Shown here one piece after another: positions 31,083 through 40,625 of a stretch of 64,000 nucleotides of DNA. The stretch spans positions 1-64,000 of the forward strand of contig JAQWXR010000050.1 in NCBI GenBank assembly GCA_029254375.1. The letters run 5' to 3'. The position numbers and the translations under genes were made by a program. Every line of letters begins with the position of its first letter. Position 1 is the first letter of the stretch. Source of the stretch: Schleiferiaceae bacterium (GTDB lineage Bacteria > Bacteroidota > Bacteroidia > Flavobacteriales > Schleiferiaceae). Under the pieces are notes generated by a model. It had not been told where the DNA came from. It made no database searches and saw only the letters and a program-made list of their open reading frames with translations.

Positions 31083-31918
31083 GGAGACAGGTCTAATTCC
31101 GGGAAGGCCGCTTGTAAGGCTGCAACACTTGGGGCATATTCCGCTTTCACGACCTGCGTTATCGCTGCATCGCCTGGGTCTTTTACAGGCATTTTCCCTG
31201 CATTTAAACGGAGGTATATGGGAAGTAAAGCCTCTTGGATGCTGTGTGGTACGTAGCGCTGAAGCGCCAATCCTGCCCGGTGCATCGCTTTATTTTTAAT
31301 CGCCACCGTTTCATTGTGCTGGACAAAATCATACGATGCATAAAATTCTGGGCTAATTCCCAGGAAACGAGCCATGTCTTCAACGGCCGCCTGTGGGTTC
31401 TTGACTAGGGCTTCAAAGGTGCTCACATGGATTCGATCCGGACCCAAGGCCTCGAGCCATGGCTTGAGATAATGAATGTAGTCTCCATGCAGCCGTAGTT
31501 CGCTGCGTTGGGCATACGTTCCCCAATCCTCTTGGATACGCTTGGTCCGATAGCGTTCAAAGCGATACTGACTATAGAGACGCGCGCTGGGCTCTCGAAG
31601 CACAAAGAATACTTTGGGATTCGAGGGCAAGGAAGGGATGCGCTGCAAGGCATTTTGGTAATAAATGTAGGGAGCGGTTGCCTCGAGACGGATCGGAGAT
31701 TTGGAACATTTTTGAAAATAATCTGCGTAGCTTTCCAATCCGTGTTCCAGGCAATTGGCGCGCAAATTGAAGCGATTGACGTCATCCGCAAAGAAAAAGG
31801 TTTCCTTCACAGGAGAAGCACAAACCTCTGGGTGGGCAGAGAGCCAAAAGTAGAGTGAGCTCGTCCCGCACTTAGGGGCACCAGCCACAATGGCGTTCGG
31901 AAGGCGATTTGGCTCCAT
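31073..31918 (-). CDS. Sulfotransferase family protein
   Basis: A 281-residue enzyme expected to transfer sulfate from PAPS to a glycan or other acceptor. The 5'-phosphosulfate loop is seen in AIVAGAPKCGTSSLYFWLSA (residues ~9-28) and the 3'-phosphate motif in KVFFVLREPSARLYSQYRFE. The start at MEPNRLPN is preferred to an ATG twelve codons upstream because it directly precedes the conserved strand and follows a near -7 box (TTACTTTG, 8 nt). First gene of the sulfotransferase-flippase-GT operon; a sulfated surface glycan is inferred. It is divergent from the YfhO-like gene. Confidence 0.85.
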   Translation of the reverse strand: MEPNRLPNAIVAGAPKCGTSSLYFWLSAHPEVCASPVKETFFFADDVNRFNLRANCLEHGLESYADYFQKCSKSPIRLEATAPYIYYQNALQRIPSLPSNPKVFFVLREPSARLYSQYRFERYRTKRIQEDWGTYAQRSELRLHGDYIHYLKPWLEALGPDRIHVSTFEALVKNPQAAVEDMARFLGISPEFYASYDFVQHNETVAIKNKAMHRAGLALQRYVPHSIQEALLPIYLRLNAGKMPVKDPGDAAITQVVKAEYAPSVAALQAAFPELDLSPWA

Positions 31919-31980
31919 ATTTCGCCCAAAGTAACGATGATTTGTTCGTAACATTGCCCTTTCGCAACAATATCCCCCTA

Positions 31981-34455
31981 ATGATGGACCTCCTTAAAAA
32001 GCATCTCTTCGCCTGGATCCTTCCCAGTCTCATTCTTTTGGCCACTACGGCAGTCTATTTTGCCCCTGTGGTCTTTGGAGACCAGCAAATTGCCCAAGAC
32101 GATATTCTCATGGGTCTCGCTAAAGGCCGCGAGATTGTGGAATACCGGGCCGAACATGCCGCGGAGCCCTTGTGGACCAATTCGATGTTTTCGGGCATGC
32201 CCACCTTCCAAATTGCGACGGACTACCCCAACAACGGACTGAGTTACGTTCAAGGGGCATTATCCACCTTGCTGATTGAAAAATCAGGCATTTACATCAT
32301 TGTATCCTTGATGATTGGCTTCTTTGCCCTCCTACGAAGTGAAGGTGTTCGCATGCCTCTCGCCATAGTTGGAGCACTCGCCTTCGGCTTTTCTGCCTTT
32401 TTTATTATCTCACTGAGTGCCGGGCACAATGCCAAAATTCGCACGGCCGCATACATGGCGCCCCTGCTGATGGGCGTTCTACTGACCTTGCGCGGCCGTC
32501 TCTGGCTGGGCTTCGCGCTGACCGCCCTCTTTACTGGCTTGAGCATCCATGCTAATCACTTCCAAATCACCTACTATACGGCCATTCCTGTATTCGCGAT
32601 GATCCTTGCGTTCATGTTTGCCGCCATCCGCACGGGCGAAATCGCACAATGGGCCAAACGTACTGGCTTGCTGGCCGCCGCGGCACTTCTCGGTATGGGA
32701 CCAAATGCGGGCAACCTCTGGTCCTCCTATGCTTATACGCAAGAGTCGATGCGTGGCGGGCACTCCGCCCTCGCTGAAGGCGATGGCGAAACCGCCCAAG
32801 GACTAGACTTCGACTATGCCATGAGCTGGTCTTACGGCATCGGTGAAACGGTCAATCTCTTCGTTCCCAATGCCACAGGAGGCGGTTCGAAGCAATCCTA
32901 TGACGGTAGCCAAACCATGGACTTTTTAACGAAAAATTTCCAAGGACAAGGCATGGGTCGAGCCCAAGCCGAACGCAGTGCGAACCAATACGCCGGTCAA
33001 GTGCTTTACTCCGGTGATCAATCCATGGTCAACGGGGCCTACTACATTGGGGCGATTGTTTTCTTCCTGTTCATCCTTGGATTGTTTTTAGTCCGCGGTC
33101 CTATACTCTGGGGCTCGCTCGGTGCTCTGGCCATTGCTTTGCTCATGGCTTGGGGGAAAAACGCCACCTGGTTCAATGAATTCCTCTTCCATCACCTTCC
33201 GCTTTACAACAAATTCCGTGTGCCGAGCATGGCCTTGGTGATGTCCTTTGTTTTGGTCCCCCTACTTGGCTTCAAAGGCTTGGAGGCTCTTTTGGCCAGG
33301 GACAAGGAGGACGCTGTGAAGGTCCTATTGCGCGCCCTTTACATTTCAGGAGGGGCTGGGGTCCTTCTTTGGGTGCTCGGAGCAAGTCTCCTGGGCGTTG
33401 AAGGGGCAAATGACAGTATTTGGGTGAATCAAGGATTCAATTTGGATATGATCATGGACGATCGGAGGGCACTCCTTCGTGCTTCCGCTTTGCGTTCTAC
33501 CCTCTTCATTATTGCAGCCGCCGCTGCCATCTGGCTGCACATCCAGCGCAAAATAAAATTAGAATACCTCGCGGTCGCTCTTGGCCTATTGATCATCGTT
33601 GACCTCTGGGGATTTGATAAAGATCAACTAGGTGAAGACGACTTAATTTCCACGCGGAATTTGGCCAAGCAGCAAGAGCCGAGCGCCACGGACCAATTCA
33701 TTTTAAAGGATACCGATCCGCACTACCGCGTTTTGAATACGACGGTGAGCTTGACTTCGGACGCCTACACTTCGGCTTTTCACAAGTCCATTGGCGGCTA
33801 TCATGGTGCCAAGTTGGCCCGCTATCAAGACCTTATCAATGGGCAAATGAGCCAAGGAAATATGGCTGTATTTAGCATGCTCAATGCCAAATGGTTCATC
33901 GTAGACAATGGACAAAATGGCACGACCGCCCAAATGAATCCGAACGCTTGCGGTCACGCTTGGTTTCCTAAAGAAATTAAACTAGTTGACGGTGCTAAAG
34001 AGGCCATGGAAGCCCTTTCAGACTTTAACCCAATGACCACGGCCATTTTTGAATCCGACATGATTGCGCAGGAACAAGCTCAGGATTGGGTGACGAAACT
34101 GCCTCTACCCGGAGACTCATCGATCCAAAGCCTGACGCTCACGAGTTACGCGCCCAACCGTATGGTATACCAAGTTTCAAGTCTTGAAAAAGATCAGCTA
34201 GCTGTCTTCTCAGAAATCTTTTATGAGGCGCCCGGCCAATCTTGGACCGCCCTAGCCAATGGAGAATCTATCGACATCCTTCGATGTAATTATCTCTTGC
34301 GTTCCGCCGTCCTTCCTGCGGGAACGACGGAGGTCATCTTTGAGTTCCATCCCGACACCTACTACATCGGAGAGAAAATAAACTTGGCCTTTTCTATTCT
34401 CTTGCTCATCGCCCTAGGGGCCGCCGTGTATGCGGAAATACGCCGTCGCGCCTAA
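31981..34455 (+). CDS. YfhO family membrane protein
   Basis: An 824-residue polytopic protein with some 12 membrane helices in the first two thirds and a soluble C-terminal domain before a last helix (INLAFSILLLIALGAAVYAE). The YfhO/GT-C-like pattern is shown by the N-terminal hydrophobic start, FSGMPTFQIATDYPNNGLSY, LHANHFQITYYT-like periplasmic loop and FHHLPLYNKFRVPSMALVM. In Firmicutes YfhO is linked to glycosylation of teichoic acids; the role in Bacteroidota is not established. Two adjacent ATGs (31981, 31984) are possible; an upstream extension lacks support. The GT4 gene follows 9 nt after the stop. Confidence 0.84.
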   Translation: MMDLLKKHLFAWILPSLILLATTAVYFAPVVFGDQQIAQDDILMGLAKGREIVEYRAEHAAEPLWTNSMFSGMPTFQIATDYPNNGLSYVQGALSTLLIEKSGIYIIVSLMIGFFALLRSEGVRMPLAIVGALAFGFSAFFIISLSAGHNAKIRTAAYMAPLLMGVLLTLRGRLWLGFALTALFTGLSIHANHFQITYYTAIPVFAMILAFMFAAIRTGEIAQWAKRTGLLAAAALLGMGPNAGNLWSSYAYTQESMRGGHSALAEGDGETAQGLDFDYAMSWSYGIGETVNLFVPNATGGGSKQSYDGSQTMDFLTKNFQGQGMGRAQAERSANQYAGQVLYSGDQSMVNGAYYIGAIVFFLFILGLFLVRGPILWGSLGALAIALLMAWGKNATWFNEFLFHHLPLYNKFRVPSMALVMSFVLVPLLGFKGLEALLARDKEDAVKVLLRALYISGGAGVLLWVLGASLLGVEGANDSIWVNQGFNLDMIMDDRRALLRASALRSTLFIIAAAAAIWLHIQRKIKLEYLAVALGLLIIVDLWGFDKDQLGEDDLISTRNLAKQQEPSATDQFILKDTDPHYRVLNTTVSLTSDAYTSAFHKSIGGYHGAKLARYQDLINGQMSQGNMAVFSMLNAKWFIVDNGQNGTTAQMNPNACGHAWFPKEIKLVDGAKEAMEALSDFNPMTTAIFESDMIAQEQAQDWVTKLPLPGDSSIQSLTLTSYAPNRMVYQVSSLEKDQLAVFSEIFYEAPGQSWTALANGESIDILRCNYLLRSAVLPAGTTEVIFEFHPDTYYIGEKINLAFSILLLIALGAAVYAEIRRRA

Positions 34456-34464
34456 GGCCTGCTC

Positions 34465-35742
34465 ATGCGATTGCTGGTCATCTCCTATTATTGGCCACCG
34501 GCAGGCGGTCCGGGAGTTCAGCGTTGGCTAAAGACCAGCCTAGCCCTTTCTGAGCTAGGTCATCAGGTCGAAATTTTGACCGTAGACCCCCGGTATGCTA
34601 CCTATCCTTTGCGGGATGAAAGCCTCATGCAAGAGGCGAAACCTCTCACAGTGCATCACACAGCGGCACGAGACTGGTTCGCCGCCTATCAGAAGCTAAC
34701 GCGCAGAAAGGAAGTGCCGTTTAGTGGCTTTGCCAATCAAGCGGGTCGACCAGGACCTATCCAGCGGCTATCGCGCTTTATTCGGGGAAATTTTTTCCTT
34801 CCAGACCCCCGACGAGGGTGGAATGGCTATGCCCTTTCCAAGGCCCGTCAGCTGAACGGAAAATTACCTTTTGATCTGGTCATCACCACGGGGCCGCCGC
34901 ATTCCACCCATCTCATTGGGCGATCGCTCAAGAGACAGCTCGGACTCCAGTGGTGGGCGGACTTTCGGGATCCATGGACCGACATTTACTATTATGATCG
35001 CTTCTACCCTAGCCGTTGGGCAAGGAGTTTAGATGCCCGCATGGAGCGTTCAGTGCTCAACGAAGCTGATCGTATCATCACGGTAGCCAAAGATTTACAG
35101 CGCTTGTTCGATCTAAAGGCTCCAGGACTTTCGGCGCGTTGCCATATCATGCCCAATGGCTATGATCCGGCAGATTTTAGCCTAGAGGATGTCGCCCCTC
35201 AGAACAGCGTATTTACCATCGCCTACACGGGTACATTAACCCTCGAATATCCCGTGAAACAGGTTGAGGAAGCGCTACGACAAATTTTACACACTGGCCG
35301 GGCTTTGCGCTTGCGCATTGCAGGAAGGCCGGCCAAGGAATTTGAAGCCCATATGGAGCTGCTAACGCATGAATTTTCCAATTTTCACGCCGAATTCCTG
35401 GGATACCTAGCGCATAAAAATTCTGTGATGGTACTTCAGGAGGCAGACGCCCTTCTTCTTTTGATTCCAGAATTACCCAATAACAAGGGCATCTTGACCG
35501 GGAAGTTGTTCGAGTACCTCGGAAGTGGTCGACCCATTTGGGGCTTCGGACCCGTCGATGGAGATGCCCATGAGATTATACACGACTGTGACGCAGGAGG
35601 ACTTTTTGAATCTTCCTCAGAAGCCGCCCAGTGCCTCCTTGAATGGATGGACGAAGGGAAATCGGGCGCCTCGTTCGAGGCACGCCGGTCGTACACTCGA
35701 AAAGGTCTTGCTCAGAAACTAATGGACTCGGAAGCAACTTAA
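34465..35742 (+). CDS. Glycosyltransferase family 4 protein
   Basis: A 425-residue GT-B enzyme. The start VISYYWPPAGGPGVQRWLKT is the glycine-rich acceptor-side loop typical of this group; WWADFRDPWTDIYYY and AYTGTLTLEYPVKQVEEAL mark the middle and the C-terminal donor domain contains LTGKLFEYLGSGRPIWGFGP. Donor and acceptor are unknown. It probably shares a transcript with the YfhO-like gene, facing the opposite direction from the sulfotransferase operon, so the two units together form a polysaccharide-related block. Confidence 0.87.
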   Translation: MRLLVISYYWPPAGGPGVQRWLKTSLALSELGHQVEILTVDPRYATYPLRDESLMQEAKPLTVHHTAARDWFAAYQKLTRRKEVPFSGFANQAGRPGPIQRLSRFIRGNFFLPDPRRGWNGYALSKARQLNGKLPFDLVITTGPPHSTHLIGRSLKRQLGLQWWADFRDPWTDIYYYDRFYPSRWARSLDARMERSVLNEADRIITVAKDLQRLFDLKAPGLSARCHIMPNGYDPADFSLEDVAPQNSVFTIAYTGTLTLEYPVKQVEEALRQILHTGRALRLRIAGRPAKEFEAHMELLTHEFSNFHAEFLGYLAHKNSVMVLQEADALLLLIPELPNNKGILTGKLFEYLGSGRPIWGFGPVDGDAHEIIHDCDAGGLFESSSEAAQCLLEWMDEGKSGASFEARRSYTRKGLAQKLMDSEAT

Positions 35743-35751
35743 AAATCCACG

Positions 35752-35833
35752 TAAAGTGTGCTCCCCGCCATGGAAGGTCTTTTCTAAGAATGGACTGTCC
35801 CGATTTTGGATGGGGTGCAGTCCGTGCACTTTA
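35752..35833. other. Possible folded region between convergent GT4 and carB genes
   Basis: TAAAGTG (start) can pair with CACTTTA (end), enclosing a hairpin GGACTG-TCCC ... GGGG-TG-CAGTCC. There is no clear T-run on either strand, so it is not an ordinary intrinsic terminator. The rest of the 136-nt gap (35743-35878) shows nothing else. Confidence 0.35.
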
Positions 35834-35878
35834 ACCTTTTAACCCATACACGCTTTTACTCCTAGCGAGGCACGAGAT

Positions 35879-38728
35879 CTACTTGGATAGATAGAAGTTT
35901 CGCTCCGAATAAAGCTTTCGGAACAAGGGGTCACGAAGGTTATCAATGAAGTAGATGGCTTCTCCGGTCGACTTCATCTGGGGGCCGAGCGTTTTATTGA
36001 CGTTCGGAAACTTGTTAAAGCTAAATACAGGTGCTTTAATTGCCCACCCTTCTAACTGTGGATTAAAGTTGAAGTCCTTCACCTTTTTTTCTCCCAGCAT
36101 GACTTTTACCGCCGCATTAACATACGACTCCTTGTAGGCTTTGCAGATAAACGGTACGGTACGTGATGCCCTTGGATTTGCTTCAATGATGTATACCGTA
36201 TCGTTCTTGATAGCAAACTGAATATTGATCAATCCGACGGTGCCCAAGCCTTTGGCAATGGTAAGCGTGTGATCAATGATTTGCTGCATCACCAACTCCC
36301 CCAGATTAAAAGGGGGTAAGGTAGCATTGGAATCCCCTGAGTGCACACCACAGGGCTCAATATGCTCCATAATCCCGATTATGTAGACATCTTCCCCATC
36401 ACAAATAGCGTCGGCTTCAGCTTCAATGGCACCTTCGAGATAATGATCCAATAGGACACGGTTCCCGGGGAAATCTTTGAACAACTCCACGACATGCGTT
36501 TCTAGCTCTTCATCGTTGATGACAATTTTCATTCCTTGTCCACCAAGTACATAGGACGGACGGACCAAAATGGGGTAGCCCAGTTCGGCAGCCACTTCGC
36601 GTGCCTCATCGGCATGGGTGATCACGTCAAAGCGTGGGAATGGAATATTATATTCCTGCAATCGATTTGAAAAGCGGCCACGATCCTCCGCCAAGTCCAA
36701 ACTTTCAAAGCTGGTTCCCAAAATCGGAATGCCAAAGCGCTGGAGCTTTTCAGCAAGCTTCAGAGCCGTTTGACCACCAAGTTGAACGATAACGCCTTTG
36801 GGCTTCTCATTACGGATGATGTCATAAATGTGCTCCCAAAAGACCGGCTCAAAATACAGTTTGTCAGCCGTATCAAAATCAGTCGATACCGTTTCCGGAT
36901 TACAGTTGATCATGATGGTTTCATAGCCACATTCTTTGGCGGCTAATACCCCATGGACGCACGAATAATCAAACTCAATGCCTTGGCCAATTCGATTGGG
37001 GCCGGAGCCCAGGATCACCACTTTTTCGCGTTCGGAGACCAGCACTTCGTTTTCAGCGTAGGTTTCACCGGCAGCATTCTGCATGGGAAGTTCAAATGTG
37101 GAATAATAATAGGGTGTTAATGCTGGGAACTCAGCGGCGCAGGTATCGACGAGTTTCCAAACGCGCTCGATGCCCATTTCAACTCGTTTGCTGTGAATTT
37201 CAGATTCCAAGCAGCGCGTCATGTGGGCAATTTGACGGTCGGCAAATCCTTTCCTTTTGGCATCCAAAAGGAGTTCAAATGGAATGCTTGCCAGATGGTG
37301 TTTTTCTAGTTTTTTCTGGGTCTCTACCAAGTCTTCTATTTGCTTTAAAAACCAAAGATCAATCTTGGTGATTTCATGGATTCGGCGCAAGGGAATCCCC
37401 ATTTGCATGGCATCGTACAACACGAAAACCCGATCCCACGAAGCGTGTTCAAGCTTGTGCAAAATGATGTTTTGGTCCGTGATGCCCTTGCCATCCGCTC
37501 CTAAACCATTTCGACGTATTTCTAGTGATTGAGCGGCTTTGTGAAGGGCCTCTTGGAAGCTTCGACCAATGCCCATCACTTCACCTACCGACTTCATTTG
37601 CAATCCTAAACGGCGATCTGCCCCCTCGAATTTGTCAAAATTCCAACGTGGAATCTTCACGATTACGTAGTCCAAGGTGGGCTCAAAATAGGCCGTTGTG
37701 GTCTTGGTGATTTGGTTACTTAACTCATCTAAGGTGTAGCCAATCGCCAACTTGGCGGCAATTTTGGCAATCGGATATCCCGTAGCCTTCGATGCCAATG
37801 CAGAAGAGCGTGAAACCCTTGGATTGATTTCTATGGCCACGATATCTTCGGCATCATCTGGGCTCACGGCGAACTGCACATTGCAACCCCCCGCAAAATT
37901 GCCAATGGAGCGCATCATGTGAATGGCCATGTTCCGCATTTTTTGATAGGTGGTATCGCTCAAGGTCATAGCCGGAGCCACTGTAATAGAATCCCCCGTA
38001 TGAATTCCCATAGGATCCATGTTTTCAATGGAGCAAATGATGATGACGTTATCATTTTGATCGCGCAGCAGCTCCAATTCAAACTCTTTCCAACCCAAAA
38101 GTGCTTTGTCAATCATGACTTCATGAATGGGACTAATTTCCAATCCACGCTGAAGCGCATCTTCAAATTCATCCTTGTTCCAAACAAAGGAGGCACCGCT
38201 CCCACCTAGGGTGTAGGATGCGCGAACGCACAAGGGGAATCCAAATTCTTGCGCAATTTCTTTTCCTTTGAGATAGCTTTTGGCTGTCTTAGCCGGTGCC
38301 ATGGGAATGCCGATTTTTTCCATCAACACCTTGAATTCCTCTCGGTCTTCGGTGACGTTAATTGCGTCAATATCTACCCCGATAATTTTCACTCCATAAT
38401 CCTCCCATAAACCTTGCTTGTCGGCTTCAATGCACAAATTCAAGGCAGTTTGGCCGCCCATTGTTGGTAAAACAGCGTCAATCTTTCGCTCTTTAAGGAT
38501 CTTTTCGAGGGATTCGATCTCCAAAGGCAGGAGGTAAATATGGTCCGCTACGACCTCATCTGTCATGATGGTCGCCGGGTTGGAATTGATGAGTGAAACC
38601 TCAATCCCTTCCTCGCGCAAGGATCGCGCAGCCTGGGATCCAGAGTAGTCAAACTCGCAGGCTTGACCGATTACAATGGGACCGCTACCTATGATAAGAA
38701 TGGACTGGATATCGGAGTTTTTGGGCAT
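35879..38728 (-). CDS. carB: Carbamoyl-phosphate synthase large subunit
   Basis: 949-residue subunit that makes carbamoyl phosphate from bicarbonate, ammonia and two ATP for pyrimidine and arginine synthesis. Two homologous ATP-grasp halves are present: the first opens with SILIIGSGPIVIGQACEFDY, the second at about residue 545 with VVILGSGPNRIGQGIEFDYS. Both have ATP-grasp substrate motifs (INPRVSRSSALASKATGYPI and IEANPRASRTVPFICKAY). The protein ends shortly after the second half (LYSERNFYLSK) and lacks the ~130-residue C-terminal MGS allosteric domain of E. coli CarB (1073 residues); this short form is known in flavobacteria. The start at MPKNSDIQ fits the family. No carA is adjacent. A near -7 box (CATTTTTG) is 15 nt upstream. 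Confidence 0.96.
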   Translation of the reverse strand: MPKNSDIQSILIIGSGPIVIGQACEFDYSGSQAARSLREEGIEVSLINSNPATIMTDEVVADHIYLLPLEIESLEKILKERKIDAVLPTMGGQTALNLCIEADKQGLWEDYGVKIIGVDIDAINVTEDREEFKVLMEKIGIPMAPAKTAKSYLKGKEIAQEFGFPLCVRASYTLGGSGASFVWNKDEFEDALQRGLEISPIHEVMIDKALLGWKEFELELLRDQNDNVIIICSIENMDPMGIHTGDSITVAPAMTLSDTTYQKMRNMAIHMMRSIGNFAGGCNVQFAVSPDDAEDIVAIEINPRVSRSSALASKATGYPIAKIAAKLAIGYTLDELSNQITKTTTAYFEPTLDYVIVKIPRWNFDKFEGADRRLGLQMKSVGEVMGIGRSFQEALHKAAQSLEIRRNGLGADGKGITDQNIILHKLEHASWDRVFVLYDAMQMGIPLRRIHEITKIDLWFLKQIEDLVETQKKLEKHHLASIPFELLLDAKRKGFADRQIAHMTRCLESEIHSKRVEMGIERVWKLVDTCAAEFPALTPYYYSTFELPMQNAAGETYAENEVLVSEREKVVILGSGPNRIGQGIEFDYSCVHGVLAAKECGYETIMINCNPETVSTDFDTADKLYFEPVFWEHIYDIIRNEKPKGVIVQLGGQTALKLAEKLQRFGIPILGTSFESLDLAEDRGRFSNRLQEYNIPFPRFDVITHADEAREVAAELGYPILVRPSYVLGGQGMKIVINDEELETHVVELFKDFPGNRVLLDHYLEGAIEAEADAICDGEDVYIIGIMEHIEPCGVHSGDSNATLPPFNLGELVMQQIIDHTLTIAKGLGTVGLINIQFAIKNDTVYIIEANPRASRTVPFICKAYKESYVNAAVKVMLGEKKVKDFNFNPQLEGWAIKAPVFSFNKFPNVNKTLGPQMKSTGEAIYFIDNLRDPLFRKLYSERNFYLSK

Positions 38729-38765
38729 TTCTTTTGATTTGTTCAAAAATGGGGACTGGTAGGCA

Positions 38766-38796
38766 CAAAAAAAAGGTGCTGCCACGGCAACACCTT
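38766..38796 (-). terminator. Intrinsic terminator after rpmH
   Basis: On the minus strand AAGGTG and TGCC pair with GGCA and CACCTT, with one mismatch, followed by a run of eight T. It lies between rpmH and carB and separates their transcripts. Confidence 0.8.
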
Positions 38797-38821
38797 CGAA
38801 ATTATTAACAAGAATGACGCA

Positions 38822-39010
<189 letters not shown>

Positions 39011-39036
39011 TCAATTTTTCGTATCCCACCAATAGA

Positions 39037-39044
39037 TATCTTTG
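39037..39044 (+). promoter_or_regulatory. Putative -7 promoter box for SDR gene
   Basis: TATCTTTG, a perfect TAnnTTTG match, only 4 nt before the ATG of the SDR gene. Confidence 0.62.
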
Positions 39045-39048
39045 AAAA

Positions 39049-39834
39049 ATGCATCAAGTGGTTTGGATAACCGGCGCCTCTTCCGGAATTGGAGCCGCCC
39101 TCGTGGCGGAATATGCCTGTCAGGGCTGGCATGTCATAGCAACAGCCCGTCGAGTGGATGCTTTACAAGCCGTAGCAAATTCTTGTCCTCAGCGTGAGAA
39201 AATTCACGTGCTTCCCGCAGACTTGACGCAGATTGACCAACTCCCCGCCCTGGTTCTAACGGCTTGGGACATTCACGGTGGCATCGATTGCTGTATCCTA
39301 AATGCGGGTATCGGACAATGGGGGAGTGTTGAAAAAACTCAACTTTCGGTCGAAGAACAACTTTTTGCGTTGAACTACTGGTCTCCTGTCGCTACCATCA
39401 AAGCATTGCTTCCGAAAATGGAGCGCGCAGGATTTGGTCGAATTCTCGCCATTGGCAGCATTGCCTCCCAATTTGGACAGCGCAAATTGGCCGCCTATTC
39501 CGCAAGCAAAGGCGCCCTGCACTTGTACCTAGAATCCCTCAACGAAGAGCTCTACGACAGTCCTATTCGGGTGCAAGTTGTAAGTCCAGGGAATGTCAAC
39601 ACAGCCATCATGATGGGCTCCCTGAAAGAAGATGGAAGTGCTCTGAATAAACCCGGGAAAGCCCAGGAGCAGGGCATGGACCCTGCCAAATTGGCTAAGC
39701 GGATTTGGCGCTTCGCCCAAGGACGTCGTTTTCATGCCGTCATGACAGGGTTCGAAGGTTTGGCCCTTCCTTTGCACTCTTATTTCCCTCGAATATTTTA
39801 TCGAATTCTCCGCCGGAATTATGCGCGTAAATAA
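39049..39834 (+). CDS. Short-chain dehydrogenase/reductase
   Basis: 261-residue NAD(P)-dependent oxidoreductase with a Rossmann fold. Motifs: TGASSGIG at residues ~6-13, LNAGIG, the catalytic Ser in LAIGSIASQFG, and YSASKG with the catalytic Tyr/Lys. RRVDA after the first helix suggests NADPH use. The VSPGNVNT segment completes the classical SDR pattern. The substrate is unknown. The 3' end overlaps the next gene by 14 nt. The start lies 4 nt from a perfect -7 box, so the mRNA is probably leaderless. Confidence 0.9.
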   Translation: MHQVVWITGASSGIGAALVAEYACQGWHVIATARRVDALQAVANSCPQREKIHVLPADLTQIDQLPALVLTAWDIHGGIDCCILNAGIGQWGSVEKTQLSVEEQLFALNYWSPVATIKALLPKMERAGFGRILAIGSIASQFGQRKLAAYSASKGALHLYLESLNEELYDSPIRVQVVSPGNVNTAIMMGSLKEDGSALNKPGKAQEQGMDPAKLAKRIWRFAQGRRFHAVMTGFEGLALPLHSYFPRIFYRILRRNYARK

Positions 39835-40624
39835 ACAGCATCTCGACAATCTCCCTCAGCTCAGCCAGCAATTTGCGGCCGCTGCCCCATGCCAGTTTGT
39901 GGTCCTCGACAACTTTTTAGAAGCCGAAGTCGCCGATCGTTTGTTCGATCACTTCCCGTCAGTGGACTCCTTGAAAGTGAAGCGAAAAAGCTTGAACGAA
40001 AACAAGGTAGAGGACTATCACTTCGAGCGTTGGGACCCCATATTTACCGAGGTGCGCACGACCATTCGTTCCGAGGAATTTAGTCAATGGATGTCGACGC
40101 TCACCGGCATCCCACAATTAATCACTCCAGATAATTCCCTCGGCTCTGGCCTACACCAAGGAGGTCAAGGTAGCTATGTGGATGTGCACATTGATGTCAA
40201 TTACGACCCCGCCTCTGGACTTTGGCGCCGAATTAACCTTCTGATTTACCTCAACAAGCATTGGAAAGAAGAATATGGCGGTCACTTGGAAATTTGGGAT
40301 CCCAAAATGACCCGCTGCGAGCACAAGATTGCCCCCGCGTTCAACCGTGCCGTTATCTTCCTCACGGACGAAAATAGCCCGCATGGTTATGCAGCCATTA
40401 CTATCCCCGAAGGTGAAAGTCGGAAGAGCTTCTATGCCTACTACTACACGGAAGTCGGGGAAGGATTCCGCTACAGTGATTCCAAATTTGTTTCCCGTCC
40501 GGATGACGGTTGGATGCGTCGAAGCGCCACTGCCAGTAAAGAATGGGTGAAAATCAATACCAAGCGCTTGCTAAAATCCGTCGGATTGAAATCATTGGAT
40601 TTCCAAGACAAAAACAAATACTGA
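39821..40624 (+). CDS. 2-oxoglutarate/Fe(II)-dependent oxygenase-like protein
   Basis: A 267-residue protein of the prolyl-4-hydroxylase-like cupin group. The iron ligands can be read as His and Asp in YVDVHIDVNYDP (HxD motif) and the distal His in ENSPHGY; the 2-oxoglutarate-binding Arg is probably in GESRKSFYAYYYT. NLLIYLNKHWKEEYGGHLEI is the typical beta-strand core. Such proteins hydroxylate amino acids, peptides or sugars; substrate unknown. The gene overlaps the SDR gene, suggesting a shared pathway, and the ABC exporter starts 1 nt after its stop. Confidence 0.83.
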   Translation: MRVNKQHLDNLPQLSQQFAAAAPCQFVVLDNFLEAEVADRLFDHFPSVDSLKVKRKSLNENKVEDYHFERWDPIFTEVRTTIRSEEFSQWMSTLTGIPQLITPDNSLGSGLHQGGQGSYVDVHIDVNYDPASGLWRRINLLIYLNKHWKEEYGGHLEIWDPKMTRCEHKIAPAFNRAVIFLTDENSPHGYAAITIPEGESRKSFYAYYYTEVGEGFRYSDSKFVSRPDDGWMRRSATASKEWVKINTKRLLKSVGLKSLDFQDKNKY

Positions 40625-40625
40625 G

